Position numbers and translations under genes: made by a program. The notes under the pieces were generated by a model. The model had not been told where the DNA came from. It saw only the letters and a program-made list of their open reading frames with translations, and searched no databases. Positions 12,251 through 23,800 of a DNA stretch of 64,000 nucleotides are shown in pieces. Each line of letters opens with the position of its first letter. The stretch's first letter is position 1. The DNA is from Cyrtodaria siliqua (lineage: Eukaryota > Mollusca > Bivalvia > Adapedonta > Hiatellidae), in assembly GCA_037043455.1 (NCBI GenBank), contig JAWPHD010000094.1, forward strand, positions 585,001-649,000, in the 5' to 3' direction.

Positions 12251-12421
12251 CTGAGGCGTCTCTTTACAACAGATCTTGAAACATGCAGGAGGTCAGCCAT
12301 TGCCTCAGTGGAAAACCCAATTTCAGCATAGTATGACAGTTGTTCTCTAGTTATGACGTAACGTGGAGGACCAATACCATGGACTCTTTGTGGCTGCAGC
12401 GCAATGCGAGGTAGAAGATGT
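12251..12421 (-). CDS. isolated internal exon with helix-turn-helix, integrase-type gene candidate
   Basis: Read on the minus strand, an acceptor-like tttcacag precedes position 12421 and a donor-like cag|gtaaaa follows 12251. This leaves a 171-nt exon whose two junctions share the same codon phase (2), so it could be skipped without a frameshift. The 57 codons encode a proline-rich start, then 'REQLSYYAEIGFS', 'MADLLHVSRS' and 'VVKRRL', a DNA-binding helix-turn-helix pattern. From memory, the segment resembles the N-terminal HTH of integrase-core proteins common in molluscs and fish. That is recall, not a search result. I find no neighbouring exons in the window, so it is either one exon of a long gene or a stranded fragment. 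Confidence 0.5.
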
Positions 12422-12609
12422 CTGTGAAAAGCAAATGAAATTATAAACAAAAAATATTTAATGAAAATCAGAAATCACGCAAAACAGGAAAAAAATCAAC
12501 GATAATACACAGCAAGAAGACAATGCCCTCACTCTATTTTAGGAGAATGAGGCCTTTAGAAAGGGGAATTTTAGCATATATTTGTCATAAAAAGGGAAAG
12601 TTTCAAACA

Positions 12610-13420
12610 ACTAGAAAATGAGTCCATGGGACACGAATGCCCCGCTAAAGGGTCATCGGTTGCTTACAAAATGGAGTAACAAAATGTTATGTGTAATATT
12701 AAAAGGCAAGTTATATTCTGCTTATGTAGATGCATGTGCATGTTTTTATATGTGCTTTAAAAAGCTTAATTACTGTAAAAACAAATCAATGTGTGCAATG
12801 TAATGGGTATCAATCGTTCTTCGAAATAATAATAATCGGGTTTTCTGTGTTCATGGTGTTTGTGGGGGGTGTGTGTGCGGGGGTGCGGGTGGGGTGGGGC
12901 GGGGGTGCATGCGTAACTATAAAGTTTGTAGACGGGGTGAAATCCTTCATGAATTATGGACCAGATATTAAGTTATATGAAAAGGAGCATAACGCTGTCA
13001 AAACGAAAGTCAGAGTTATTGGACTCTGTCAAAATTAAAGTCAGAGGTATTGGACTTATTTAAATACATTCCTTGAGGTGAGATGGGGGTGGGAGGGTGT
13101 GGGTGGGCGGTTGTGCATGCGTAACTTAAAGTGTGTAGACGTAAAATCCTTCATGAATTATGGACCAGATATTAAGTTATATGAAAAGCGGCATAACGCT
13201 GTCAAAATGAAAGTCAGAGTTATTGGACTTATTTAACTACATTCCTTGAGGTGTGATGAAGACGTGTGTGAAGTTTCATAAGTGAAATACTTTTCAAGTT
13301 ATGGCCAAGGTTATGTTGCAGGTTAAACTGTGACGGACAGACAATGGACAAAATGATCCCTATGTGTCTGCCATGCTATGCAGGCGACACAAAAGACAGA
13401 AATGAGTCCATGGAACACGG
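12610..13420. repeat. dispersed repeat block with internal duplications
   Basis: Bounded by two copies of aatgagtccatgg (12618 and 13402). Between them, 'tatggaccagatattaagtt' and 'gtcagagttattggact' recur at 12955-13060 and 13158-13232, each preceded by a GT/GGGTG-rich tract (12855-12905, 13085-13115). From 13430 to 14690 I see no supported feature; a weaker repeat unit ('ggccataactctggttatac') occurs near 13470 and 13630. Confidence 0.65.
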
Positions 13421-14698
13421 ATGTCCCACTGAAAACAATCAGAAAACATAAAATTAGAAAGGAAAATAGTTCCGTAACTCCGGTTATACCGAGTCGATTT
13501 AGACACCGAAACGATATTCAAATTTTGACATCATAGGTAAGCTTCCCGTAAAGTTTCATAACAATCATTGGACAAATGTGGGAAGAGATAGACAAACAAG
13601 TCATTTTTATTTAAAATTTGACAAAGAAAGGGCCATAACTCTGGTTATACTGGGCCGACCTAGACGCCTAAATGATATGTGCTTCTTGACTAAGCATACC
13701 CCACCAACAAACACCATGTCGTCTATGTGAGGGGACTCCATTCCCAAATATATGGTTGAGCTGTTAATAAATAAGAAGCGTAAAAAACATATGTTTCGTT
13801 ACAACAGATTGGCAATCGTACAAACTCGCTCATTTCCGTAGATCATCGGAAATAATTTTTTTTGAAAAAAAAAAGCTGAGGCAGTTCCGATCGAACAGAT
13901 TGGATGTTTCATCTTTACCAAAATAATTGCACATTTCATATGATGTGTTATTTACTAATATATTATAATTGCTGGCCCCACCAAGGTGTGTAAGTGTGTA
14001 TGAAAAAACTGTATGGCTTTTGATATCCGAGAAATTGACTTAATAAAATACCTGAATGTAAAAACAGGACGTACGTCCGTCTGGACAAGGGTAACACTAT
14101 ATGCACGCACCACTTTCGTGGCTGGGCATAAAATGTACCGTATACAGTATCAAGATTGCATCAAGTTTTTTTTCTCTTGGTTCAGAATCGGCTTATGTAG
14201 TTGGACGTTCAGGCATGGGTGCAAGTTTAAGTTGATTTTTTTCTAAACAATAGTTATAACCACATCAATTTTGGCAGTTTTCAGATTATTTTGCGGCGGT
14301 GCGAAAGCTTACTGTGTGACTCAGTCATGTTAAAATTAATAATTATCAAAAAATAATGGACTGATTTTATCACTCATTCAAATTATTACTTTGATGATCA
14401 AACATACAATACATGGCAAATCTAACTGTCGAGATCCTTTGAATTTATATGGCAGTAAAGATTCAAACAAATCAGTATGCAAACACAAACCGTCTGTGTA
14501 TTTCACTGACAAGTGCATGCAGCATGTGTGTGTAGTCCAGTTTGGCAACTACTGACCTAGTTACCTGGGGTGCAGTAAATTTCCACAACTGCATACATAA
14601 AATAGGATGCCAACACTTTTAACTTTATTATATACAAGGGGATTTTTTTGATATTTTAAGGCGTCGCTCACGCATGAACAAGGAATCGCGGCATGTCA

Positions 14699-14866
14699 CA
14701 GGGGCGTAGTCAGGAATTGTTAGGTTGTATGCATGATAATTTTTTTAGTCAAGCGTCGTAGACGCTAGTGTCCGAGGGGAGTCCGGAGACAGGCCCCACC
14801 CCCTGGATTTTCCTGCCACAGGGGTACGCAGGTGCATACTTTGCGTACATGTAGCTACGCCCCTGT
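14699..14866. mobile_element. MITE with caggggcgtag inverted termini
   Basis: Starts caggggcgtagtcagg and ends gtagctacgcccctg, giving inverted termini of about 11 bp on a 168-bp element with no coding capacity. The CAGGGGCG-type terminus is typical of hAT-derived MITEs, but I cannot find a matching 8-bp target duplication. One terminus recurs at 49098 inside the Mutator-like element. Confidence 0.6.
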
Positions 14867-15010
14867 GTCTGTTTTAAGAAGTTAAGAGATCGCAGGCTGC
14901 TACGCAATAAATGGCTGGGGAAGGCCATGGTCGGGTCACAGGCAGCCGTCACAGAGCGAGGATAGTAAAAGATGGAGCTAGAATGTTTTGAAGCATCGCG
15001 ATATTGGGCG

Positions 15011-15215
15011 GTGGCCCGGTTAGCTCAGTTGGTAGAGAACTCGCCCTGTAAGTGAGGGGCCCTGCATTTGCCCGTTGATTTATTTCACTGGCGACGAGGC
15101 TAATTCGGTGAAGCGGCACCAGGGGTCTGAGAGATCGGAAGAGCTTGGGTTAGCTCTTGAAAGCTAACAGGGGAGGAGTATTGTGATATTGGGTACCCGG
15201 TGGCCCGGTTAGCTA
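15011..15215 (+). repeat. tRNA-like (Arg/Val-type) SINE with partial second copy
   Basis: ggcccggttagctcagttgg followed by tagagaactcgccctgtaag resembles tRNA D-arm and anticodon-arm sequence; box B is degraded. A partial second head (gtggcccggttagctaag) starts at about 15198. It is probably a SINE remnant, not a working tRNA. Nothing else is supported between 15220 and 15880. Confidence 0.55.
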
Positions 15216-15884
15216 AGACGCGTCAGTTAAAGTTCTCACTTCGTTACTAACCATTTGAAAACATTCACGTACAAAATCGCGATAATGCGCCATCGTTGCC
15301 AAGTTTCCAGGTTTAATTCCACTAAATCAGCCGGATGTGCTCGCCTGGAGCAGTCGAAAGTAGTTCTGTATTAAATAGTGATAATCTTTTTTTCTTTAAA
15401 AACTTTTTTTAGTGCAGTTTCCTGTTATTTTTTGGCTGTAACTGTATTCTGGACATGTTGTTGATATTTGAAAATGCAGCTCATCATGTTTTTGACAGTT
15501 TTTGATATAAATTTGAGAAGTGAAAGTAGACAGGGTATGAAATTGCAAGGGGTAAAAATAGTGTTGACCTTTGACCCGGTGTTAGTATACAACTGAAGAA
15601 ATGTTTCTTAGAAGGTATTAAACCCCCTATTTCCTTGTTGATGTTTAATAGCAGACATGTTTATTTGCATGATAAAATAAGTTTCCCAGAATTCTAACGA
15701 GGTTTGAGTTTTTAACAGGTTGTCAACATTCTAACTTTACTATGGAAGGGCAATGGAGACTCATTTACGCTATTATAACCTCCAATAAGCGGTGTAGTGG
15801 TATATTGTAACTTCCGGTTTTCAGTATGTTACAAGGAATGTGATTGGACGAGACTTTTGACCCTGTTCATTAACAATGCATATT

Positions 15885-15985
15885 TATAGGTGCACCTGTA
15901 AAATTGTAGGTGCACCTATAAAAAGTGTAGGTGCACCTGTATATTTTATGGGTGCACCTACAATTTTATGGGTGCACCTACATTT
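15885..15985. repeat. cluster of five palindromic ggtgcacc motifs
   Basis: The palindrome ggtgcacc appears five times in about 100 bp, separated by AT-rich spacers (aaaattgta, ataaaaagtgta, tattttatg). The last two copies are in inverted context relative to the first three, so the block can fold on itself. Confidence 0.8.
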
Positions 15986-16694
15986 ACAAGGGAAAATTTC
16001 AATTATTTATGCAATTAATACAAATTGATAGTTGTAGAAAATAATAAATTAGCATAGCAATTCGATTAGACTTGACTGTTCCTTATTTCTTGGAATTAAA
16101 ATAGAGGTACTGTCGTCACCATCTTTCGTTTGAAAGGACACACTTGATAACGAGTAAAATGTATTCTTGTCATTCTGTTATTCTGTTTGCTATAACAGGC
16201 GCAGAAACGGAATTAATTCAGAAGATTGATTAGCTTCTTTGAGGCAAAGTCATATACCTAATTTTCGGTGGTAGACTGTATCCTGTTGAAGAAAAGCAAC
16301 CTTGCAAAAACTGTATCAAAGAAAAGCCACCTTCCAAAAACTATATTTGTCTTCGCAAGTGAAATGGATTCTCACTAGTGAAGAAGAATCCACCATTGGT
16401 AATGGACACACTTTTTTTAAACTATTTTACACGCAGGTATAAGGCAAGAACAATACAAAATCAATTAGTACTTTGAATTGCGGGAAAAAAGTGCGCGTTG
16501 TGAACATCGCAAGTGATCGGCTGTGCATAGTACATTCTTAAACTTATATAATTATACAACCGTCTTGATCGCAACAAAAAAAGAGTAGTAACGTATCTTT
16601 CCAACATTAAAATCAGAGTGGTTCATGTATGTATTGTACAGAATTATGAGTAAAGCTAATTAAAAAGTGAATAATTTACATATTCATTAACTAA

Positions 16695-16900
16695 AAACCC
16701 AGCGGGCACAACAACGTTGAATCAACGTTGAATCAACGTCAGGTACCAATGTTGAATCAACGTTGATTTATAGTTGGATTTGAAAGTTGATTGGACGTTG
16801 AAATTCTAACGTTGAAACAACGTTGAAAACCAAACGTTGAAACAACGTTGAAGACCAAATGCTAAAACAACGTTGAATTATAGTTGGATTAATGTTGATG
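16695..16900. repeat. aacgttgaa minisatellite preceded by cccagcgggcaca
   Basis: Direct repeats of caacgttgaatcaacgttga, with variants 'aaacaacgttgaa', follow the motif cccagcgggcaca. Every unit contains the palindrome aacgtt. Similar 'cagcgggcac + acgttga' arrays occur in many marine animals; this is recall. Confidence 0.82.
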
Positions 16901-17559
16901 TGGTGCTAGCAATTATGTTAAGCACCATATGGTCATATTGACAAGCTATAATCACTCAGGACAATTTCAGGAAAACTCTGACTTTACAATCAGGCTGGGT
17001 TTTGAACTCGTCCGAGCTTTCATTGCTATAAAGACCCTCGCAAAGACCTACAGCAAGTACAGCTAAAAATTATCAGACGGCTAAAAATCAAATAACTATA
17101 ACTTAAATTAGTCGTGGCGAGCAAAACAAATAATCAAATTTTCTAACAAATACTTTTCTGCTGGAAAGAAAATGTACAAATGTACAAATGCTCGACCATA
17201 TAGTCCTTTGATATACTGCTCATGCTATGACCACAATAGCCTTTGCATGCAGTGTGAACTCAGAACTCGCAGGCTGATCAGGGTGTACACTTTCTGGCTG
17301 CTCATCAGTCATTTCTCCAAAACAACCCTTTGTATAATAAATGGAAAGGTCCAAATTTAACAAAAGGACAGTCCATTATGCATTCATAGAAGGGTAAGGG
17401 TTTTATTTAATGTAAAATATTGGGGTTTAAGATAATACCTCACTACAAATCGAATCAATCACCTTTAATAATAATAAAAAATTCAATCTCTGTAACGAAA
17501 GCAACTGTTAAAAAATATTTCTGTAATTATGTCAGCTATTTATAAATTGTCGACACCGC

Positions 17560-19375
17560 AATCAAGTGACAATTATAATCTACACCACAATCACATGACA
17601 ATAACAATCTCCACAGCGACCATGTGACAATAACAGTCTCCACAGCGACCACATGACAATAACAATCTCCACAGCGACCACATGACAATAACAGTCTATA
17701 CAGCAATCATGTGACAATAACAATCTCCACAGCGACCACGTGACAATAAGTCTATACAGCGATCATGTGACAATAATAATCTCCACAGCGACCACGTGAC
17801 AATAACAATCTCCACAGCGACCACATGACAATAACAATCTCCACAGCGACCACATGACAATAACAGTCTATACAGAAATCATGTGACAATAATAATCTCC
17901 ACAGCGACCACGTGACAATAACAATCTCAACAGCGACCACATTACAATAACAGTCTATAGAGCGATCATGTGACAATAACAATCCCCACAGCGACCACGA
18001 GACAATAACAGTCTATACGGCAATCATGTGACAATAACAATCTCCACAGCGACCACGTGACAATAACAATCTCCACAGCGACAATAACAATCTCCACAGC
18101 GACCACATTACAATAACAGTCTATAGAGCGATCATGTGACAATAACAATCTCCACAGCGATCATGTGACAATAACAGTCTTTACGGCAATCATGTGACAA
18201 TAACAATCTCCACAGCGACCACGTGACAATAACAGTCTATACAGCAAACATGTGACAATAATAATCTCCACAGCGACCACATGACAATAAGTCTATACAG
18301 CGATCATGTGACAATAATAATCTCCACAGCGACCACGTGACAATAACAATCTCCACAGCGACCACGTGACAATAACAATCTCCACAGCGACCACGTGACT
18401 AATATTCGATACAGCAATCATGTGACAATAATAATCTCCACAGCGACCACGTGACAATAAGTCTATACAGCGATCATGTGACAATAATAATCTCCACAGC
18501 GACCACGTGACAATAACAATCTCCACAGCGACCACGTGACTAACATTCGATACAGCAATCATGTGACAATAATAATCTCCACAGCGACCACGTGACAATA
18601 AGTCTATACAGCGATCATGTGACAATAATAATCTCCACAGCGACCACGTGACAATAACAATCTCCACAGCGACCACGTGACAATAACAATCTCCACAGCG
18701 ACCACGTGACTAACATTCGATACAGCAATCATGTGATAATAACAATCTCCACAGCGACCACATGACAATAACAATCTCCACAGCGACCACATTACAATAA
18801 CAGTCTCCACAGCGATCATGTGACAGTAACAGTATATACGGCATTAATGTGACAATAACAATCTCCACAGCGACACGTGACAATAACAATCTCCAAAGCG
18901 ACCACGTGACAATAACAGTCTATACAGTAATCATGTGACAATAATAATCTCCACAGCGACCACGTGTCAATAACAATCTCCACAGCGACCACATTACAAT
19001 AACAGTCTATACAGCGACCACATTACAATAACAGTCTCCACAACGATCATGTGACAGTAACAGTCTATACGGCATTAATGTGACAATAACAATCTCCACA
19101 GCGACCACGTGACAATAACAATGTCCACAGCGACCACGTGACAATAACAGTCTATACAGCAATCATGTGACAATAATAATCTCCACAGCGACCACGTGAC
19201 AATAACAATCTCCACAGCGACCACGTGACAATAACAATCTCCACAGCGACCACGTGACTAACATTCGATACAGCAATCATGTGACAATAACACTCTCCAC
19301 AGCGACCACGTTACAATAACAATCTCCAGTGACCACGTGACAATAACAGTCTATAGAGCGACGATGAGACAGTAA
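17560..19375. repeat. 29-bp satellite, each unit with an E-box
   Basis: Roughly 60 units of about 29 bp (gacaataacaatctccacag, then cgaccacgt), with alternating variant units 'gtctatacagcaatcatgt'. At each unit junction sits cacgtg, cacatg or catgtg, all matching CANNTG. Long minus-strand frames rich in the repeated peptide VAVEIVIVTWSLWRLLLS are translations of the satellite. The stretch 19390-19930 holds no supported feature. Confidence 0.94.
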
Positions 19376-19934
19376 CACAGCACTGTTGTAACTATATATA
19401 TACAGAAGAAGATACATCAGTGTAGTGTTGAAACTCGATTAATTTATTATTTATAGTCATGCAAAAGTGGTAGTGGCCCCCATTCTGGACCCTCAAATGG
19501 AACATGTCAAGATTGAAGGGAAATGAATTGAAACGGGGGTAACATCCCGCTAACACGTTATTGTTAGGTTATTTTGGGATAGCAACATCAGAGGCAAATT
19601 AGATGAAGTTTTCCATCGGACATGCCATCGCTTGGGAGCGAACCCATAGGAGACAGAGGTCTATAGCTCTAAAGTCAAGGTTTTAACCATGGGCAGATTC
19701 AGGCGGGGAGTCTTCCGGCGCTCCCGTTTTTTTAAAAGTTTGATGCCTAGACCCTAAATAAAGTCTGAAAATTAATGTGAAAAAGCGTTTTTTTCGTGTT
19801 TTTAGTTTTGGTTGTCGACATGTTTTTTTAAATTTGCGCTCCCATCTCAAATCGCATGTTACTAGTCGTTCATAAACATAACTGAAAGTGCAAGTAAATT
19901 GTAACCAACCAGTACAGTATAGCAAAAGTTTATG

Positions 19935-20320
19935 CAGTTTCTATAAGCAAACGGGGCTGGCGTGAACTTAAAATATATAGGAACTGGGTTCAAACCTCAC
20001 TGGCGCATCTGAGTTTTGTCAGTGTGTTCGTGGGCAGGAAACTTCCCATTAGCATCGTCCATCCGATGTTGATGTTGATGGGGGTAGTGGTGGGTGTGTG
20101 TGTGTGTGTGTGGTGGTGGTGGGGGGGGGGGGGGGTGGAGGAGGTGTTAACAATGCAGACCGTTCTGGATAGATCCATTTATCGGAATCTATCCACCGAA
20201 CACGTTAAAGAATAACATTAAAGTGTAGGGCGCAGGTTCCTGGATTACTATATATCCTTCCATTCTCTCTGGGGGCGACCCTAAATACCCTATAATACTG
20301 TGTTGATGAGTCGTTAAACT
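19935..20320 (+). repeat. SINE family A copy with G-rich expansion
   Basis: Plus-strand relative of the SINE at 6552-6878. It has a degraded tRNA-like head (aactgggttcaaacctcact), then 'gtgtgttcgtgggcaggaaac', 'ccgaacacgttaaagaa', 'gcaggttcctggatta' and the terminal 'ctgtgttgatgagtcgttaaac'. A (GT)n-(GGT)n-G15-like tract at 20089-20145 interrupts it. The SINE ends about 20 bp before the Polinton terminus. Confidence 0.72.
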
Positions 20321-20339
20321 CGAGTTTGATCCAGAAATA

Positions 20340-20423
20340 TTACAAAAATAGTCTGATTTTGTAATATAATTATAAAATGTTTCTTTAATACAAAACAAAA
20401 TTTGTTGATTTGTTATCAAAATT
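20340..20423 (+). repeat. Polinton left terminal inverted repeat
   Basis: The stretch from 20340 (ttacaaaaatagtctg) to 20423 (tgttatcaaaatt) pairs with 35466-35549 with only a few mismatches. Polinton termini often begin AG, and an agtctg lies at 20350, so the exact outer base is uncertain by about 10 bp. Confidence 0.85.
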
Positions 20424-20480
20424 ACACCCAAATCAACGAATAAACACGAATATAATAAACTACGAATTTTTACTAGAAAA

Positions 20481-20768
20481 TCATATAGTTTGATTTTCCC
20501 GCATTACATTTCTATATGGCTTTACTACTTCCCAGTATCTATGTCTTAATCTAACTATATGAGCACCACAACCAACACATATTTGATATTTTGCACTTGT
20601 ACCTTTTCCACATTTTAGACACGGTAAAACTTTACTTTGCTTTAATCTGAATTTATGTAAACTGCAATAGTTTGAATCTTTTGTTGTTTTATTTTTACAA
20701 GGCTCGTGATATCCAACTTTGAGAAATTGGCAAATGTTTTCAATTTTCTTAGTGTTTTCTTTTTCTTG
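20481..20768 (-). CDS. small zinc-finger protein frame (start codon not visible)
   Basis: An open minus-strand frame of about 95 codons follows the left terminal repeat. It contains two Cys/His clusters: a C-x(10)-C ... CSLH module ('HEPCKNKTTKD' with 'NYCSLH'), then CLKCGKG and CVGCG (two CxxC pairs). A treble-clef or ribbon zinc finger is likely. No in-frame ATG precedes the first cluster, so the start has been mutated or frameshifted, or a non-ATG start is used. It diverges from the polymerase gene at 20828 across an AT-rich gap of about 60 bp. Small zinc-finger genes near one terminus are common in this element class. The function is not known; nucleic-acid binding is inferred. Confidence 0.55.
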   Translation of the reverse strand, partial: QEKENTKKIENICQFLKVGYHEPCKNKTTKDSNYCSLHKFRLKQSKVLPCLKCGKGTSAKYQICVGCGAHIVRLRHRYWEVVKPYRNVMRENQTI

Positions 20769-20827
20769 TTATAATAAATATTTTTTTATATTTAAGAAAG
20801 AAAAATAATATAATATATATTACAAAA
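20769..20827. promoter_or_regulatory. AT-rich divergent promoter region
   Basis: Almost pure A/T with tataataaatatttttttata and 'taatatatattac', lying between the zinc-finger frame (-) and the polymerase (+). The TATA-like runs are within 40 bp of the polymerase ATG at 20828. Confidence 0.45.
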
Positions 20828-23800
20828 ATGTGTACCAAAGAAGTTCACTACATTTTACAATTACACCGGGACGGATTAATTAATATTGATCAGCTTAGAG
20901 AGGGGTAAGATGCTCTTAACGAAGTTCCAAAGGACACTCTAAAAGAGGATTCCCAAACATTAGAAAATTTACGCAAGAGACGACGTGCTAAAAAACAACG
21001 TAACAAAGAAAAGCAGAAATATGTTAAATTACAAGAAAATGTTATAAATGAACAAAAGCAGAAATATGCTTAATTACGAGAAAATGTTCTAAATGAACTA
21101 AAACAAGGTTTTAAAGATAGAAAATTAAAACTGGTTGACAACCCAATATGTGGTTATTTTAAAGCATACGAGATGTCTATCAAGAAATACAAAGACCCTC
21201 AAAAAGTATTTCGTGATAAGAAATCCATTATCACAAAACAAATCAGCAAAGAGATAGCAGAGATGAATGGATTAAAGTTTCAATTGGGTCTCACTGTAAA
21301 TCTATTTAAAGACGATGGTGCTACCTAAAAATATACCACGGCAGTATTACGCAGTGAACAAAATGCAATCTCAAACCTCGAAAAAATAAATGAGTTTTAT
21401 GATGAAGCATGTGCTTATATGCAAGAGGATCTTGAAAGATTTACAAATACAGCATCTGGATTGGAAAGGTTCTTCATATATTCCTTTAACCAAAGCATTA
21501 GCTGACAAGAAAGCAATAATAAACGTAAAAACCAATGATGATAAATGTTTTTTTCATGCAATAAATTTTGCTCTTAATCCTGCTAAAAAGAATTCTGACA
21601 GATTATCAAAGTATCCTGATATATCGTTTTTGAAAAAAGATGGCATTGACTTTCCCACTCCAATTTCTCAAATATCCAAAGTAGAAAAACAAAACAATCT
21701 TGCTTTTAATGTTTATGGATATATCATAACAGGAAAAAATAAAAAGATAACCATTTTCCCATATCACATATCAGAACAACCAAAAGATATTGAGGAGAGT
21801 ATAATCAAACCGCAATCAATCAAATTTGGAAAGAAATCCGAAATTCAAAATATACACGAAGCTTGTGGATTTGGGTACCAAGTTGTTAGATATGATGGCA
21901 AAGATGAAGAACCTGTTATTTACAGAGGTCAAGATGTTGTTGAAAAGTTTTTAAATCACTTAGAATGTGAGTAGATCAACATTAATTATATATTTGCTCA
22001 ACCAAAACCATTAATCATGACACAACAAAATGAGGAAGATCATGAAAAAGCAACACAATGTTGGATATGTAATAATAAAATAGGAAAAGATAAAAACTGT
22101 TAAGTAAGAGACCACTGTCATTTTACAGGTGAATACAGAGGCGCAGCACACAAAAACTGTAACCTGAAACTGAAAATAAAACCAAATAAAACAATCATCC
22201 CTGTTGTATTCCATAACCTCAAAGGATATGATAGTCATCTCATCATGCAAAAAATACATAAAATGTCAGCTAATATTACATGCATCCCAAACAATGCTGA
22301 AAAATACATATCATTTAGCATAGGACAACTTAGGTTCTTGGATAGCTTTCAGTTTATGGCTTCGCCTCTGGAAAAATTGGTTGATGCTACGGATAAATCT
22401 GATTTCAAAATTACCAAAAATCAGTTTGGAGAACAAACAAATTTAATTCTGCGGAAAGGTGTTTACCCGTATGAATATATCGACAGTGTAAAAAGATTTG
22501 AGGAAACACAATTGCCACCTATAGACAAGTTTTACAGTAGACTCACAGATGAAAGTATAAGTCTCAAAGATTACGAACATGCTCAAAAAATATGGAAAGA
22601 GTTTACCTGTAAACCTCTTGGAGACTATCATGATCTCTATCTAAAAACTGATGTAAATCTGTTAGCAGATGTGTTTCAAACTTTTAAGAAAACATGTATG
22701 AATGCATACACACTTGATGCTTTACATTACTATACAGCACCTGGATTATCTTGGGATGTTTTACTTAAACATTCAGAAATAGAATTAGAACTTTTGACAG
22801 ACATTGACATGCACTTATTCATAGAAAAAGGAATGCGAGGTGGCATAAGTATGGTATCAAAAAGATATGCCAAAGCAAACAATCCACACGTAGCTGATTA
22901 TAACCCTGACAAGGAGAACAGCCACTTAATGTATTATGACGCTAATAACCTTTATGGACATTCAATGAGTCAGCCACTACCATATTCTGGCTTTGTTTGG
23001 AAAGCCAGAAACAAGAGTGGGGCATTTTTTAAACCAAAACCTGGCAAAGGACAAATACTTGAAGTTGATTTGGAATATCCTAAAGAACTTAATGAAGCTC
23101 ACAATGACTATCCACTTGCATCGGAAAGATTAGCAGTGAAAAAAGAATGATTGCCTGAATACCAGACAGATCTGTTGGAAAATAATAGCATGATAAATAT
23201 AGAACAACTAGTTCCCAATCTTATGGACAAAGAAAAATATGTGTTACATTACAAAAACCTGAAACAGTATTTATCTTTAGGCATGAAACTAAAGAAAATA
23301 CACAGAGTAGTAGAATTTAATGAAAAACCATGGATGGCATCATACATAAACCTAAACACAGAACTTAGGAAAAAAACTAAATCACAATTTGAAAAAGATT
23401 TTTACAAACTTATGAACAACTCTGTGTTTGGCAAAACAATGGAAAATCTACGTAAGCGGACTGATATAAAACTAGTCAGAACTGACGGCTCTGAAAATGA
23501 ATAGATAAGAATTATACTAGCCAAACCCAACTTTAACAGGCGTATAAAGTTTTCAGATGAATTGTCAGCAATACACGTAAACAAAACAAAATTAACATTA
23601 AACAAACCAATCTATGTTGGGATGTCAGTATTAGATTTATCAAAGCACTTGATGTATGATTGGTACTATAATACCCTAAAGAAAAGGTACAGAGATGACT
23701 GTACTTTATTATACACAGACACTGACTGATTGCTGGTAGATATCAAAACAGAAGATGTGTACAAAGACATGGCTGAAATGAAAGATGAGTATGACTTGAG

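Noticed and set aside
17752..18819. Minus-strand frames rich in VAVEIVIVTWSLWRLLLS
   Set aside because: Reading of the 29-bp satellite; the unit length is not a multiple of three and frames persist only by lack of stops.
2300..19380. CRISPR-like arrays among the regular repeats
   Set aside because: Repeats are head-to-tail with no unique spacers, and the DNA is eukaryotic with no cas genes.
20089..20145. G-rich tract as a regulatory G-quadruplex
   Set aside because: It is a simple GT/GGT/G expansion inside a SINE copy; without conservation there is no reason to assign a function.
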